A stretch of DNA of 22,559 nt from an uncultured Holdemanella sp. (GTDB lineage Bacteria > Bacillota_I > Bacilli_A > Erysipelotrichales > Erysipelotrichaceae). The notes beneath the pieces are model-generated. The model saw only the letters and a program-made list of their open reading frames with translations, did not search any database and was not told where the DNA came from. A program made the translations under genes and the position numbers. Shown in pieces: positions 14,957 through 21,985 of this stretch; positions within the stretch are counted from its first letter, which is position 1; each line of letters opens with the position of its first letter. The stretch lies in assembly GCA_900754615.1 (NCBI GenBank), contig CAAEDN010000007.1, forward strand, positions 1 to 22,559. Reading direction: 5' to 3'.

Positions 14957-16252
14957 ATGGCAAATGAAAATGAAAAGAATCCCAGTGCTTTAGAAGAATT
15001 AAGGCAATTAAAAAGAACGGATCGAATTAAATCTTTAAATATACATGAACCAGAACTTCATGACTTTCACGCGGAAAATGTTTTCCACATTGATGAAGAG
15101 CCCGAAAAGAAAACAATTTTTGGGAAAAGAAGTGCTCGTACACATGTAAAAATCAATCAGAATATTTTTGATGATGAAGTTGCTGAATCAGTGGATATCA
15201 CACCCGTGACTCCTATTGAAGAAGTAGAGGCACCAATTGAAAAGCATGTAGTTGAAGAGACTTCACCAATTCATGAAGATGTTGAGCAGCCAAAGAAAAT
15301 GGAGCCTCAACCTGTTGTTGAAGAAGAGGTTGAACCTAAAAAAGTCGTTGAGAAAATGGATGTGGATGAAGATTTTACAACGGAATCTATTGAAAAAGAG
15401 TTAAAGGGATTGAATAATCAGCCTGTTAAAGAAGAAGAGGATGATTATCCAATTGAGCTTGAAGCAGATGAAGAGGAAGAAGCTGAACAAGAAGATGTAG
15501 AAATAGAAGATCTTGATGATGAAGATTTATATGAAGAAAGAAAGAGCTTCTTATATGCGGAATATCCAAAGATTGAAGCATATCTTCAAGAAAAATCACG
15601 CGAAGGATATCATTTTGTTCGTCAGGAAGGAAAAAAATATTTCTTTAGAAAAGGTGCACCTAAAACATATTATTATTCAATGAATTATTATGTGAATGAA
15701 CCAGATGCAGATCAATGGCGTGATTGGGAAGCAGATGGTTGGAAACTTGTTTCTAAATCGGATGGTAAAAAGAAAAGTGATGCCGGATGGTTTACATTTA
15801 GAAATGAAGAAGAAGATGGAGAGTATCGTAAAGAAATTGATAATGATTCAGAAAAATATCGTTTCTTTAGAAAATATTCTAGCTCATGCCGTTCAACCAT
15901 GTTCTTAGTGTTTATTTGTATGGCATGCTGCGTCGTTACAGGACTTTTACAAGTTTACTACAAAGGCTATTTAGCTAGTATCTCATTATGCGGTGCGCTA
16001 TTCTTGATTTCATTTATTGTATTCTGTACTTATGGAAGAATGCTAAGAAAATCAAAGAAAAGAGCTAGAGAACTAAAATCTAAATTAAGATTAAGGGAAA
16101 GTCGTATTAATGAAGAAAGAAAAGATTTCTATGATACTTCTGAAAGTGAAGAAGAGTTGGATACAGACTGGAATACATTAGAACAACATACAGGTAAAGA
16201 AAAGAAACATTTATTTAGACGTGTTGATCGTGATGAAGAAGATGAAGAGTAA
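14957..16252 (+). CDS. acidic DUF2812-like membrane protein, function unknown
   Basis: This 431-aa protein has three zones. Residues 1-195 are charged, Glu/Pro/Val-rich and probably disordered, becoming very acidic near 165-195 (EADEEEEAEQEDVEIEDLDDEDL). Residues about 197-290 form a globular domain (YPKIEAYLQEKSREGYHFVR, then YFFRKGAPKTYYYSMNYYV, then DWEADGWKL) that I recognise as DUF2812-like. Two membrane helices follow (about 315-333 and 338-360), and a strongly basic then acidic tail of 70 residues faces the cytoplasm. Two helices and no signal peptide place both termini inside the cell. DUF2812 genes often lie beside PadR regulators, but none is here. The long acidic leader is not typical of the family. 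TTGGAGGG precedes the ATG. Confidence 0.65.
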   Translation: MANENEKNPSALEELRQLKRTDRIKSLNIHEPELHDFHAENVFHIDEEPEKKTIFGKRSARTHVKINQNIFDDEVAESVDITPVTPIEEVEAPIEKHVVEETSPIHEDVEQPKKMEPQPVVEEEVEPKKVVEKMDVDEDFTTESIEKELKGLNNQPVKEEEDDYPIELEADEEEEAEQEDVEIEDLDDEDLYEERKSFLYAEYPKIEAYLQEKSREGYHFVRQEGKKYFFRKGAPKTYYYSMNYYVNEPDADQWRDWEADGWKLVSKSDGKKKSDAGWFTFRNEEEDGEYRKEIDNDSEKYRFFRKYSSSCRSTMFLVFICMACCVVTGLLQVYYKGYLASISLCGALFLISFIVFCTYGRMLRKSKKRARELKSKLRLRESRINEERKDFYDTSESEEELDTDWNTLEQHTGKEKKHLFRRVDRDEEDEE

Positions 16253-16275
16253 AAGGAGGCATTGAGCCTCCTTTT
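16251..16275. terminator. bidirectional terminator
   Basis: AAAAGGAGGC (16251-16260) and GCCTCCTTTT (16266-16275) form a perfect 10-bp stem with loop ATTGA. It overlaps the stop codons of both convergent genes (DUF2812-like, +, and deoR, -). Confidence 0.85.
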
Positions 16276-17029
16276 AAACTGTCATAATTTGTACATATTG
16301 CTTGTAGTGTGATAAAACTTCTTCATCAATTGAATCATCAGTGATGAGAGCATCAAAGTTAAATAAATCATAATAAATGTAGAAGTCAGCACGATTGAAT
16401 TTTTTATTATCAGCCAATAAATATTTATTTTTTGAATTATCTAATGCGATTTGTTGAGATTCACCTTCCTCTAATGAATAGGTTGTGATGGATGAATTGT
16501 AGATTCCGTTACAACTGATAAAGGCTTTATTGTATTTTAATTTACCCAATACTAAGTTTGTGATTGGACCTACAAATGTATTTGTGTTATCTCTGTAGTC
16601 ACCTCCTGTTAAAATGACTTCTGTAGGAGCATGATTCACTAATATATTGAATACGGCAAGGCTATTTGTGATAACGCGAATGTTTCTGCCAGTCAATTGT
16701 TCAGCTAAAAATTGAATGGTTGTACCAGGGCCTAAAAAAATAGATTCACCTTCTGAAATGAGAGTTGCGGCTTTATGGGCAATTCTCTTTTTTTCTTCAA
16801 TTTGCACAGACGATTTTTCAATGTGACTTAATTCGTGGTCCATTGAAAAAGAAAGACTTTGTGCACCTCCATGAACTCTAAGTAATTTTCCGGATTTTTC
16901 TAATTCATCCAAATCTCTTCTTGCGGTCATATCGGAGACGCCTAATTCATCCATGATTTCTTGAATGGTAATGATTCCATTTTGGTTTACTTTATGTGCA
17001 ATTTTTACTAAACGTTCTTTTTTTAACAT
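16274..17029 (-). CDS. DeoR-family sugar-responsive repressor
   Basis: This 251-aa regulator has an N-terminal winged helix-turn-helix (ITIQEIMDELGVSDMTARRDLDELEKSGKLLRVHGGAQ), the DeoR signature. A sugar-phosphate sensing domain of the DeoR C-terminal type follows (LGPGTTIQFLAEQL, TGGDYR, DNSKNKYLLADNKKF). The frame is open to an ATG at 17062, but I place the start at 17029, giving MLKKERLVKI as in other DeoR proteins. AGAGGAT lies 7 bases upstream of that ATG, and the likely -10 box (17058-17053) lies inside the longer version. It is divergent from the HAD gene and galT cluster and probably controls them. The inducer may be a galactose or HexNAc phosphate, which is inference. Confidence 0.88.
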   Translation of the reverse strand: MLKKERLVKIAHKVNQNGIITIQEIMDELGVSDMTARRDLDELEKSGKLLRVHGGAQSLSFSMDHELSHIEKSSVQIEEKKRIAHKAATLISEGESIFLGPGTTIQFLAEQLTGRNIRVITNSLAVFNILVNHAPTEVILTGGDYRDNTNTFVGPITNLVLGKLKYNKAFISCNGIYNSSITTYSLEEGESQQIALDNSKNKYLLADNKKFNRADFYIYYDLFNFDALITDDSIDEEVLSHYKQYVQIMTV

Positions 17030-17052
17030 ACTGATATCCTCTTCTATGTTAA

Positions 17053-17081
17053 AAGATACCATTTCAAATATATTTAGTCAA
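17053..17081 (-). promoter_or_regulatory. deoR promoter
   Basis: On the minus strand, TTGACT (17081-17076), a 17-base spacer and TATCTT (17058-17053) give a short leader to the ATG at 17029. The adjacent AAAC repeats at 17090-17106 suggest autoregulation. Confidence 0.55.
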
Positions 17082-17089
17082 CACAAAGC

Positions 17090-17172
17090 AAACAAAAACA
17101 AACAAAATAAAATTATATATTACTTAAATCTAACATAGATGTTTGAAAATATTAAATATATGTTTGAAAATG
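17090..17172. repeat. operator-like repeat array upstream of the HAD gene
   Basis: The array holds AAAC-AAAAAC-AAAC-AAA (17090-17106), AAATCTAACAT (17126-17136), and two 12-base direct repeats ATGTTTGAAAAT (17139-17150 and 17160-17171) spaced 21 bp, about two helical turns. The same blocks occur in the same order before galT (17966-18044). TGTTT-rich repeats suit operators of DeoR-family repressors. Confidence 0.6.
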
Positions 17173-17201
17173 TTGACTATTTAGAAATAAACGCTTACAC
17201 T
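17173..17201 (+). promoter_or_regulatory. HAD gene promoter with cre-like site
   Basis: TTGACT (17173-17178), a 17-base spacer and TACACT (17196-17201) form the promoter. A cre-like element at 17186-17199 (core AAACGCTTACA, 12 of 14 consensus positions) overlaps the -10 box. It is identical in core and position to the galT promoter. Confidence 0.65.
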
Positions 17202-17267
17202 GAAGCTATATGAGGTTGATTACTTTTTAATGCATGTAAATGATTTTAAGGTTAAGGTGGTTTCGTA

Positions 17268-17918
17268 ATGTACAAAGGTGTTATATTTGATTTTAATGGA
17301 ACATTATTTTTTGACAATCCAAAACATATTATGGCATGGTCAAAAATATCACAAGATATTCGTCATCATGGAATTGATGAAGAAGAACTACATGAACATA
17401 TTAATGGTGTGCCTAATAATAAGGTTGTTGAATATATGTTTGGTGGAAAGTGTGATCCATCCAAAATGGAAAAGTATTCACAGTTAAAAGAAGAATATTA
17501 TCGACAATTTTGTAAAGAAGATCAGGCAACATTTCATTTAGTAAAGGGAGCTGAAGAGTATTTTGATTATTTAAAAGAATCAAATATTCCATTTACAATC
17601 GCATCCGCATCTATCAAACCTAATATTGATTTCTTTGTCGAATCGTTCCATCTAGACAAATGGATTGAGTCATCTATGATTGTCTATGATGATGGATCGT
17701 ATGAAAATAAAATCGCAATGTTTAAAAAGGCAGCGAATAATATTGGAGTGGATATTCAAGATTGTTTGATTATCGAAGATAGTGTTAGTGGAATTTCAAA
17801 TGCTTATAAAGCAGGATGTCATAATATAGTCGTTGTGGATTCTGCCAATAAAAAAGAAGAATATGAAAAGCTTCCTGGAGTTATACAAGTGATTGATTCT
17901 TTTGAGAATTTTAAATAA
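17268..17918 (+). CDS. HAD-superfamily hydrolase, beta-phosphoglucomutase-like, variant motif I
   Basis: This 216-aa cytoplasmic protein has the HAD core and an inserted helical cap (about residues 17-85), as in beta-phosphoglucomutase-like phosphatases. Motif I is DFNGT: nucleophile Asp8 is present, but the second aspartate, the usual general acid/base, is Asn10. Motif II is ASAS (112-115), a Lys of motif III lies near 145-150, and motif IV is EDSVSG (Glu170, Asp171). Loss of the second Asp should weaken ordinary phosphatase or mutase activity, as seen in HAD enzymes that use substrate help or have lost activity. Context suggests a sugar phosphate from galactose or HexNAc breakdown. True beta-PGM activity would not fit GalT, which produces alpha-Glc-1-P. 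AAGGTGG precedes the ATG. Confidence 0.75.
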   Translation: MYKGVIFDFNGTLFFDNPKHIMAWSKISQDIRHHGIDEEELHEHINGVPNNKVVEYMFGGKCDPSKMEKYSQLKEEYYRQFCKEDQATFHLVKGAEEYFDYLKESNIPFTIASASIKPNIDFFVESFHLDKWIESSMIVYDDGSYENKIAMFKKAANNIGVDIQDCLIIEDSVSGISNAYKAGCHNIVVVDSANKKEEYEKLPGVIQVIDSFENFK

Positions 17919-17946
17919 GAGCCATTCATACCAGAATGGCTTTTTG
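17919..17946 (+). terminator. HAD gene terminator
   Basis: GCCATTC (17921-17927) and GAATGGC (17934-17940) form a perfect stem with loop ATACCA, followed by TTTTT. It separates the HAD gene from the gal operon, which has its own promoter. Confidence 0.85.
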
Positions 17947-17965
17947 TATAAACAAAACATCAAAT

Positions 17966-18044
17966 AAACAAAAACAAACAAATGATCATTGTTTGAAACC
18001 TAAATCTAACATTTGTGTTTAAATTGTTGTTTGAATATGTTGAC
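17966..18044. repeat. operator-like repeat array upstream of galT
   Basis: This is the second copy of the array at 17090-17172. The 17-base AAAC-AAAAAC-AAAC-AAA block is identical (17966-17982), AAATCTAACAT is identical (18002-18012), and TGTTTGAATATGTTGAC (18028-18044) differs by one base from the first copy. Distances to the -35 box are 9 bp shorter throughout. An extra GTTTGAAA lies at 17991-17998. Confidence 0.6.
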
Positions 18045-18068
18045 ACAGATAAAGAAAACGCTTACACT
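18040..18068 (+). promoter_or_regulatory. gal operon promoter with cre-like site
   Basis: TTGACA (18040-18045), a 17-base spacer and TACACT (18063-18068) form a strong promoter. The cre-like element 18053-18066 (AGAAAACGCTTACA) matches 13 of 14 consensus positions and overlaps the -10 box, predicting repression when preferred sugars are present. Confidence 0.7.
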
Positions 18069-18237
18069 AAAGTTAAATGGGCAAATCTTATATTTATAAC
18101 CGCATCTGCAAAATATTGATGATGAGCCGTATATAAATAAATGAATAATTGATCATTATTTTTATGGATAGTGTAGTTAAAAAAAGGATTTGGCTGTAAT
18201 AAAAATGATTGATTTTGTTTATATGGAAGGAGAACAA
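18069..18237 (+). other. long galT leader without clear function
   Basis: About 160 bases of AT-rich 5' leader separate the predicted transcript start from the galT ATG. I see a weak AATAAT/ATTATT inverted repeat (near 18140-18156) but no terminator-like hairpin, no convincing leader peptide and no riboswitch I recognise. The HAD promoter, otherwise its twin, has a leader of only about 60 bases. Confidence 0.35.
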
Positions 18238-19701
18238 ATGAACACAAAAATTAACCAATTGTTAGAGTATGCTTTAAAAAATGGATTGATTGAGAAATAC
18301 GATTATGATTATTGCGCAAATTTATTGATTGATCTATTTGGCATCCAAGAGTTTAAAAAAGAAGAAGTGGAAGATTGTTCGATCTATGAGATTTTAGATT
18401 TCATGTTAGATTATGCAGTTGAAAAAGGTATGATTCAGGATACTGTAACTGAAAAAGATTTACTAGATACTCGCATTATGAATTGTGTAATGCCTAGACC
18501 TAGTGAAGTCGTGCATACTTTTAAGAGTCTATATTCTTTGAATCCAAAAAGTGCTACAGATTACTTCTATAAGTTGAGTATGGATTCAAACTATATCCGT
18601 AAATCAAGAATTGATAAGAATATCAGTTTTGCACATTTCTGTAAATATGGCGATATTCAAATTACGATTAACTTGTCAAAACCAGAAAAGGATCCTAAGG
18701 AAATTGCTAAGGCAAAAAATGCCGTAAGCACTTCATATCCTGCATGTTTATTATGTAAAGAAAATGTTGGCTTTGCCGGAAATTTAAACCATCCAGCTAG
18801 ACAAACACATCGTATTATTCCGTTAGATTTAAATGGACATACATACAATTTACAGTATTCACCATATGTATACTATAATGAACACTGTATTGTATTTAAT
18901 AGTGAACATACACCAATGAAGATAAATCGTACAACATTTGAGAATTTATTCGCATTTATTGATAAATTCCCACACTATATGATTGGAAGTAATGCAGACC
19001 TTCCTATTGTTGGTGGATCCATCTTAACTCATGATCACTACCAAGGTGGAAGACATCATTTCCCAATGGAAGACGCAAAGGTTGTGAAGAGCTATACATA
19101 TAAGGATGTACAAGTGGATATGCTTTACTGGCCATTATCTACACTTCGATTAACATCGGAATCGAAAGAAAACATATTAGATCTAGCGACTAAAATCTTT
19201 GAAACATGGTGTACATACAGTGATGAAAGTTTAGATATTATTGCCAATGAAGATGGCGTTCGTCATAATACAGTCACACCAATTGTTAGAAAGAAAGATG
19301 ACAAATATCAAATGGATGTAGTGCTTCGTAACAATCGTACTACAGAAGAATATCCATTAGGAATCTTCCATCCTCACTCAGAGCATCACCACGTCAAAAA
19401 AGAAAATATTGGTTTGATTGAAGTTATGGGATTGGCTATTTTGCCAGCACGATTAAAAACAGAGTTAGAACAAATTAAATTATGTTTATCTGGAAAAGCA
19501 GATTTTGATTCTTATCCAGAACTTGAAAAACATAAAGACTGGTATGAACACTTGAAGACATGTTCTTATACAAATATTGATACATTCATGGAAATGGAAG
19601 TCACAAAGAAATTTGTATCTGTATTAGAGAATGCCGGTGTATTTAAAATGGATGATGAAGGAATGAACGGCTTTAGCCGGTTTGTGGAGACATTATGGTA
19701 G
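18238..19701 (+). CDS. galT: galactose-1-phosphate uridylyltransferase, Firmicute type
   Basis: This 487-aa enzyme exchanges UDP between glucose and galactose: UDP-glucose plus Gal-1-P gives UDP-galactose plus Glc-1-P. It is the long Firmicutes-type GalT, not the 350-aa HIT-like enterobacterial form. Visible landmarks are LNPKSATDYFYKLSMDS, the PACLLCKENVGFAGNLNHPARQ block and GGSILTHDHYQGGRHHFPME, which holds the active-site histidines. The frame is open from 18190, but ATG 18238 has a strong GGAAGGAG 6-8 bases upstream and gives a typical N-terminus, so I use it. In this locus GalT receives Gal-1-P both from the GH112 phosphorylase and from GalK. Its stop overlaps the galM start by 7 bases. 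Confidence 0.95.
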   Translation: MNTKINQLLEYALKNGLIEKYDYDYCANLLIDLFGIQEFKKEEVEDCSIYEILDFMLDYAVEKGMIQDTVTEKDLLDTRIMNCVMPRPSEVVHTFKSLYSLNPKSATDYFYKLSMDSNYIRKSRIDKNISFAHFCKYGDIQITINLSKPEKDPKEIAKAKNAVSTSYPACLLCKENVGFAGNLNHPARQTHRIIPLDLNGHTYNLQYSPYVYYNEHCIVFNSEHTPMKINRTTFENLFAFIDKFPHYMIGSNADLPIVGGSILTHDHYQGGRHHFPMEDAKVVKSYTYKDVQVDMLYWPLSTLRLTSESKENILDLATKIFETWCTYSDESLDIIANEDGVRHNTVTPIVRKKDDKYQMDVVLRNNRTTEEYPLGIFHPHSEHHHVKKENIGLIEVMGLAILPARLKTELEQIKLCLSGKADFDSYPELEKHKDWYEHLKTCSYTNIDTFMEMEVTKKFVSVLENAGVFKMDDEGMNGFSRFVETLW

Positions 19702-20708
19702 AGGTAAAAGAAAGACTAGAGAATGGAATTGATGTATTATCGATTTCCAATTCACATTTAACTGTAGAAGTCACAAATTTTGGTTGTACTCTTTTAAAGA
19801 TTGTAACAAAAGATAAGAATGATCAAGATTGTGATTGTATCTTAGGATTTGAAAATGTAAGTGACTATCAAAAAAGAGATGGAACTTATTTAAATGCTTT
19901 AGTAGGACGTGTATGTAATCGTATTGAAAAAGGTACATTCACAATCAATGGTACAGAATATCATGTACCTATCAATAATGGACCTAACTCCTTGCATGGA
20001 GGCATTGAAGGATTCTCTTATAAAGTATTTGATTATTCTTTAATTGAAGATGGCGTTAAGTTCCACTATGTTTCAAAAGATGGAGAAGAAGGCTATCCTG
20101 GAACATTAGATTTCTATGCAATCTATTGGTTGGATGGTGCAAGCTTACATATTCAATATAGTGGCGTAAGTGACAAGGATACTTTGATCAATATCACAAA
20201 TCATGGATATTTCAATTTGAATGGACATGCATCGAGTATTGATAATCATACATTACGAATTTTGGCATCTAAATTTGGCTGCGTAGATCCAGATGGATTA
20301 TATACAGGTGAATTAAGAGATGTTAAAGAGACTGCATTTGATTTTAATACAGAAAAAAGAATTGGAGATTTTATTCATTCAGAGGATGAACAATTAATCA
20401 TCGCAAGAGGTTATGATCATCCATATGTATTTGATACAAAGGAAAATCAAGTGTGTTTATACAGTCCATTAAGTGGTATTGAATTAAAAGTATCCACAAC
20501 ATATCCTACAGCACAAATTTATAGTGCGAACTATTTAGATGGACAGACAGATAAATATGGAAAGATCATGCATCCACAAGATGCATTGTGCATTGAAACA
20601 AGCTATATCGCAGATTCGATTCATAAAGAAAAGAATCCTAAAGTTTTATTAAAAGCAGGACAAGTATTTGAAGAAGAAACAATATATACATTCGAGGTAA
20701 GAAAATGA
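19695..20708 (+). CDS. galM: aldose 1-epimerase (galactose mutarotase)
   Basis: This 337-aa cytoplasmic mutarotase interconverts beta- and alpha-galactose so that GalK can use it. Family motifs are LNALVGRVCNRIEKGTF, the NGPNSLHGG block with substrate-binding His, the catalytic His region in NITNHGYFNLNGH, the RGYDHPYVF stretch and the late catalytic Glu in ALCIETSYIADS. The start overlaps the end of galT, with GGAG inside galT 8 bases upstream, and its stop overlaps the galK start (ATGA). These overlaps indicate translational coupling within a galTMKE operon. Confidence 0.93.
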   Translation: MVEVKERLENGIDVLSISNSHLTVEVTNFGCTLLKIVTKDKNDQDCDCILGFENVSDYQKRDGTYLNALVGRVCNRIEKGTFTINGTEYHVPINNGPNSLHGGIEGFSYKVFDYSLIEDGVKFHYVSKDGEEGYPGTLDFYAIYWLDGASLHIQYSGVSDKDTLINITNHGYFNLNGHASSIDNHTLRILASKFGCVDPDGLYTGELRDVKETAFDFNTEKRIGDFIHSEDEQLIIARGYDHPYVFDTKENQVCLYSPLSGIELKVSTTYPTAQIYSANYLDGQTDKYGKIMHPQDALCIETSYIADSIHKEKNPKVLLKAGQVFEEETIYTFEVRK

Positions 20709-21985
20709 AAACAACAGAAATTAAAGAACAAGTCGTATCCGGTAAATATGATGCATTAATTGAAAATCTATATGCAGATCCAAGTTTATTGGACTATCAA
20801 AAACAACGTTATGCTGCTGCATTAGATAAATACCAAACTTTATTTGGAGATGATGAAGTGAGTATTTATAGTGCGGCTGGAAGAAGTGAAATTTCAGGAA
20901 ATCATACAGACCACCAACATGGTTGTGTACTGGCAGGATCTATCAATTTAGATGCGATTGGAATTGTATCTAAACAAGATCATGTAATTAAAGTGATTTC
21001 TGATGACTTTGACATCAAACCAATTGATTTGAATGATTTAGACAAAAAAGAAGATGAACTAGGAACAAGTGAGGCCTTGATTCGTGGTGTAGTTTCTAAA
21101 TTAAAAGAATTAGGCTATAACGTAGGTGGATTCAAAGCTTTCATCACGAGTGATGTATTAATGGGGGCTGGACTATCAAGTTCTGCAGCATTCGAATCCA
21201 TTATTGGTACAATTATTGATGGATTATATAATGATATGAAGATCGATATGGTAACAATTGCCAAAGTGGGTCAATATGCAGAAAACGTATATTTTGGTAA
21301 ACCATGTGGATTGATGGATCAATGTGCATGTGCTGTTGGTGGATTGATTTCAATTGACTTTAAAGATACTTCAAATCCAATTGTAAATAGCGTGAATGTT
21401 GATTTCTCAAAATATGATCACAGTTTATGTATTGTAGATACAAAGGGAAGTCATGCCGATTTAACAGATGCCTATGGGGCTGTACCTGCAGAAATGAAAG
21501 AGGTAGCTCACTATTTTGGTAAGGAAGTTCTTCGTGAAGTGGATGAAGATGAGTTCTATGCCAATATTGCAAACTTAAGAACCGCTTTAAATAATGATCG
21601 TGCCATCTTAAGAGCTATTCATTTCTTCAATGAAAATAAACGTGTTAATACAATCGTAGAACGATTGAACAAGGATGATTTTGAAGGCTTCAAGACATTG
21701 ATTCAAGAATCAGGAAATTCAAGCTACAAGTTCCTTCAAAACGTATATGCTGATTTTGATTATAAGAACCAGGCTGTATCTTTAGGTTTAGCTATGTCTG
21801 AAATGATTTTAAAAGATCATGGCGTATGTCGTGTTCATGGTGGAGGTTTTGCCGGAACGATTCAAGCCTTTGTTGAAAATGGCTATGTAGAAACATATAA
21901 AGAAGAGATTGAAAAAGTATTTGGAAAGGGAAGCTGCCACATCTTAAAAGTAAGAAAACTAGGTGGCTGTAAGGTTATTGACTAA
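20705..21985 (+). CDS. galK: galactokinase
   Basis: This 426-aa GHMP-family kinase makes alpha-Gal-1-P from galactose and ATP. Motifs in order: the galactokinase signature GRSEISGNHTDHQHG (GRxExxGxHTDxxxG, near residues 59-73), the ATP-binding LMGAGLSSSAAFES loop, CGLMDQCACAVGG with the catalytic Asp, and the C-terminal GHMP motif RVHGGGFAGTIQAF. Serine replaces the more common valine or asparagine within the signature, but all binding positions remain. It begins on the galM stop codon (4-base overlap), with a GAGG sequence upstream, and its TAA overlaps the galE ATG by one base. Confidence 0.95.
   Translation: MKTTEIKEQVVSGKYDALIENLYADPSLLDYQKQRYAAALDKYQTLFGDDEVSIYSAAGRSEISGNHTDHQHGCVLAGSINLDAIGIVSKQDHVIKVISDDFDIKPIDLNDLDKKEDELGTSEALIRGVVSKLKELGYNVGGFKAFITSDVLMGAGLSSSAAFESIIGTIIDGLYNDMKIDMVTIAKVGQYAENVYFGKPCGLMDQCACAVGGLISIDFKDTSNPIVNSVNVDFSKYDHSLCIVDTKGSHADLTDAYGAVPAEMKEVAHYFGKEVLREVDEDEFYANIANLRTALNNDRAILRAIHFFNENKRVNTIVERLNKDDFEGFKTLIQESGNSSYKFLQNVYADFDYKNQAVSLGLAMSEMILKDHGVCRVHGGGFAGTIQAFVENGYVETYKEEIEKVFGKGSCHILKVRKLGGCKVID

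Noticed and set aside
17126..17136. AAATCTAACAT as an iron box near the HAD and galT promoters
   Set aside because: It contains TCTAAC but has no matching GTTAGA partner at the right spacing, and both genes concern sugar metabolism.
17090..17982. AAAC-type repeats as a CRISPR or mobile-element trace
   Set aside because: Only two copies, at promoters, with no spacers, cas genes, transposase or target duplications. Regulatory array is the simpler reading.
18062..18247. 61-aa minus-strand ORF in the galT leader
   Set aside because: No ribosome site, overlaps the promoter and the galT start, and no recognisable protein features.
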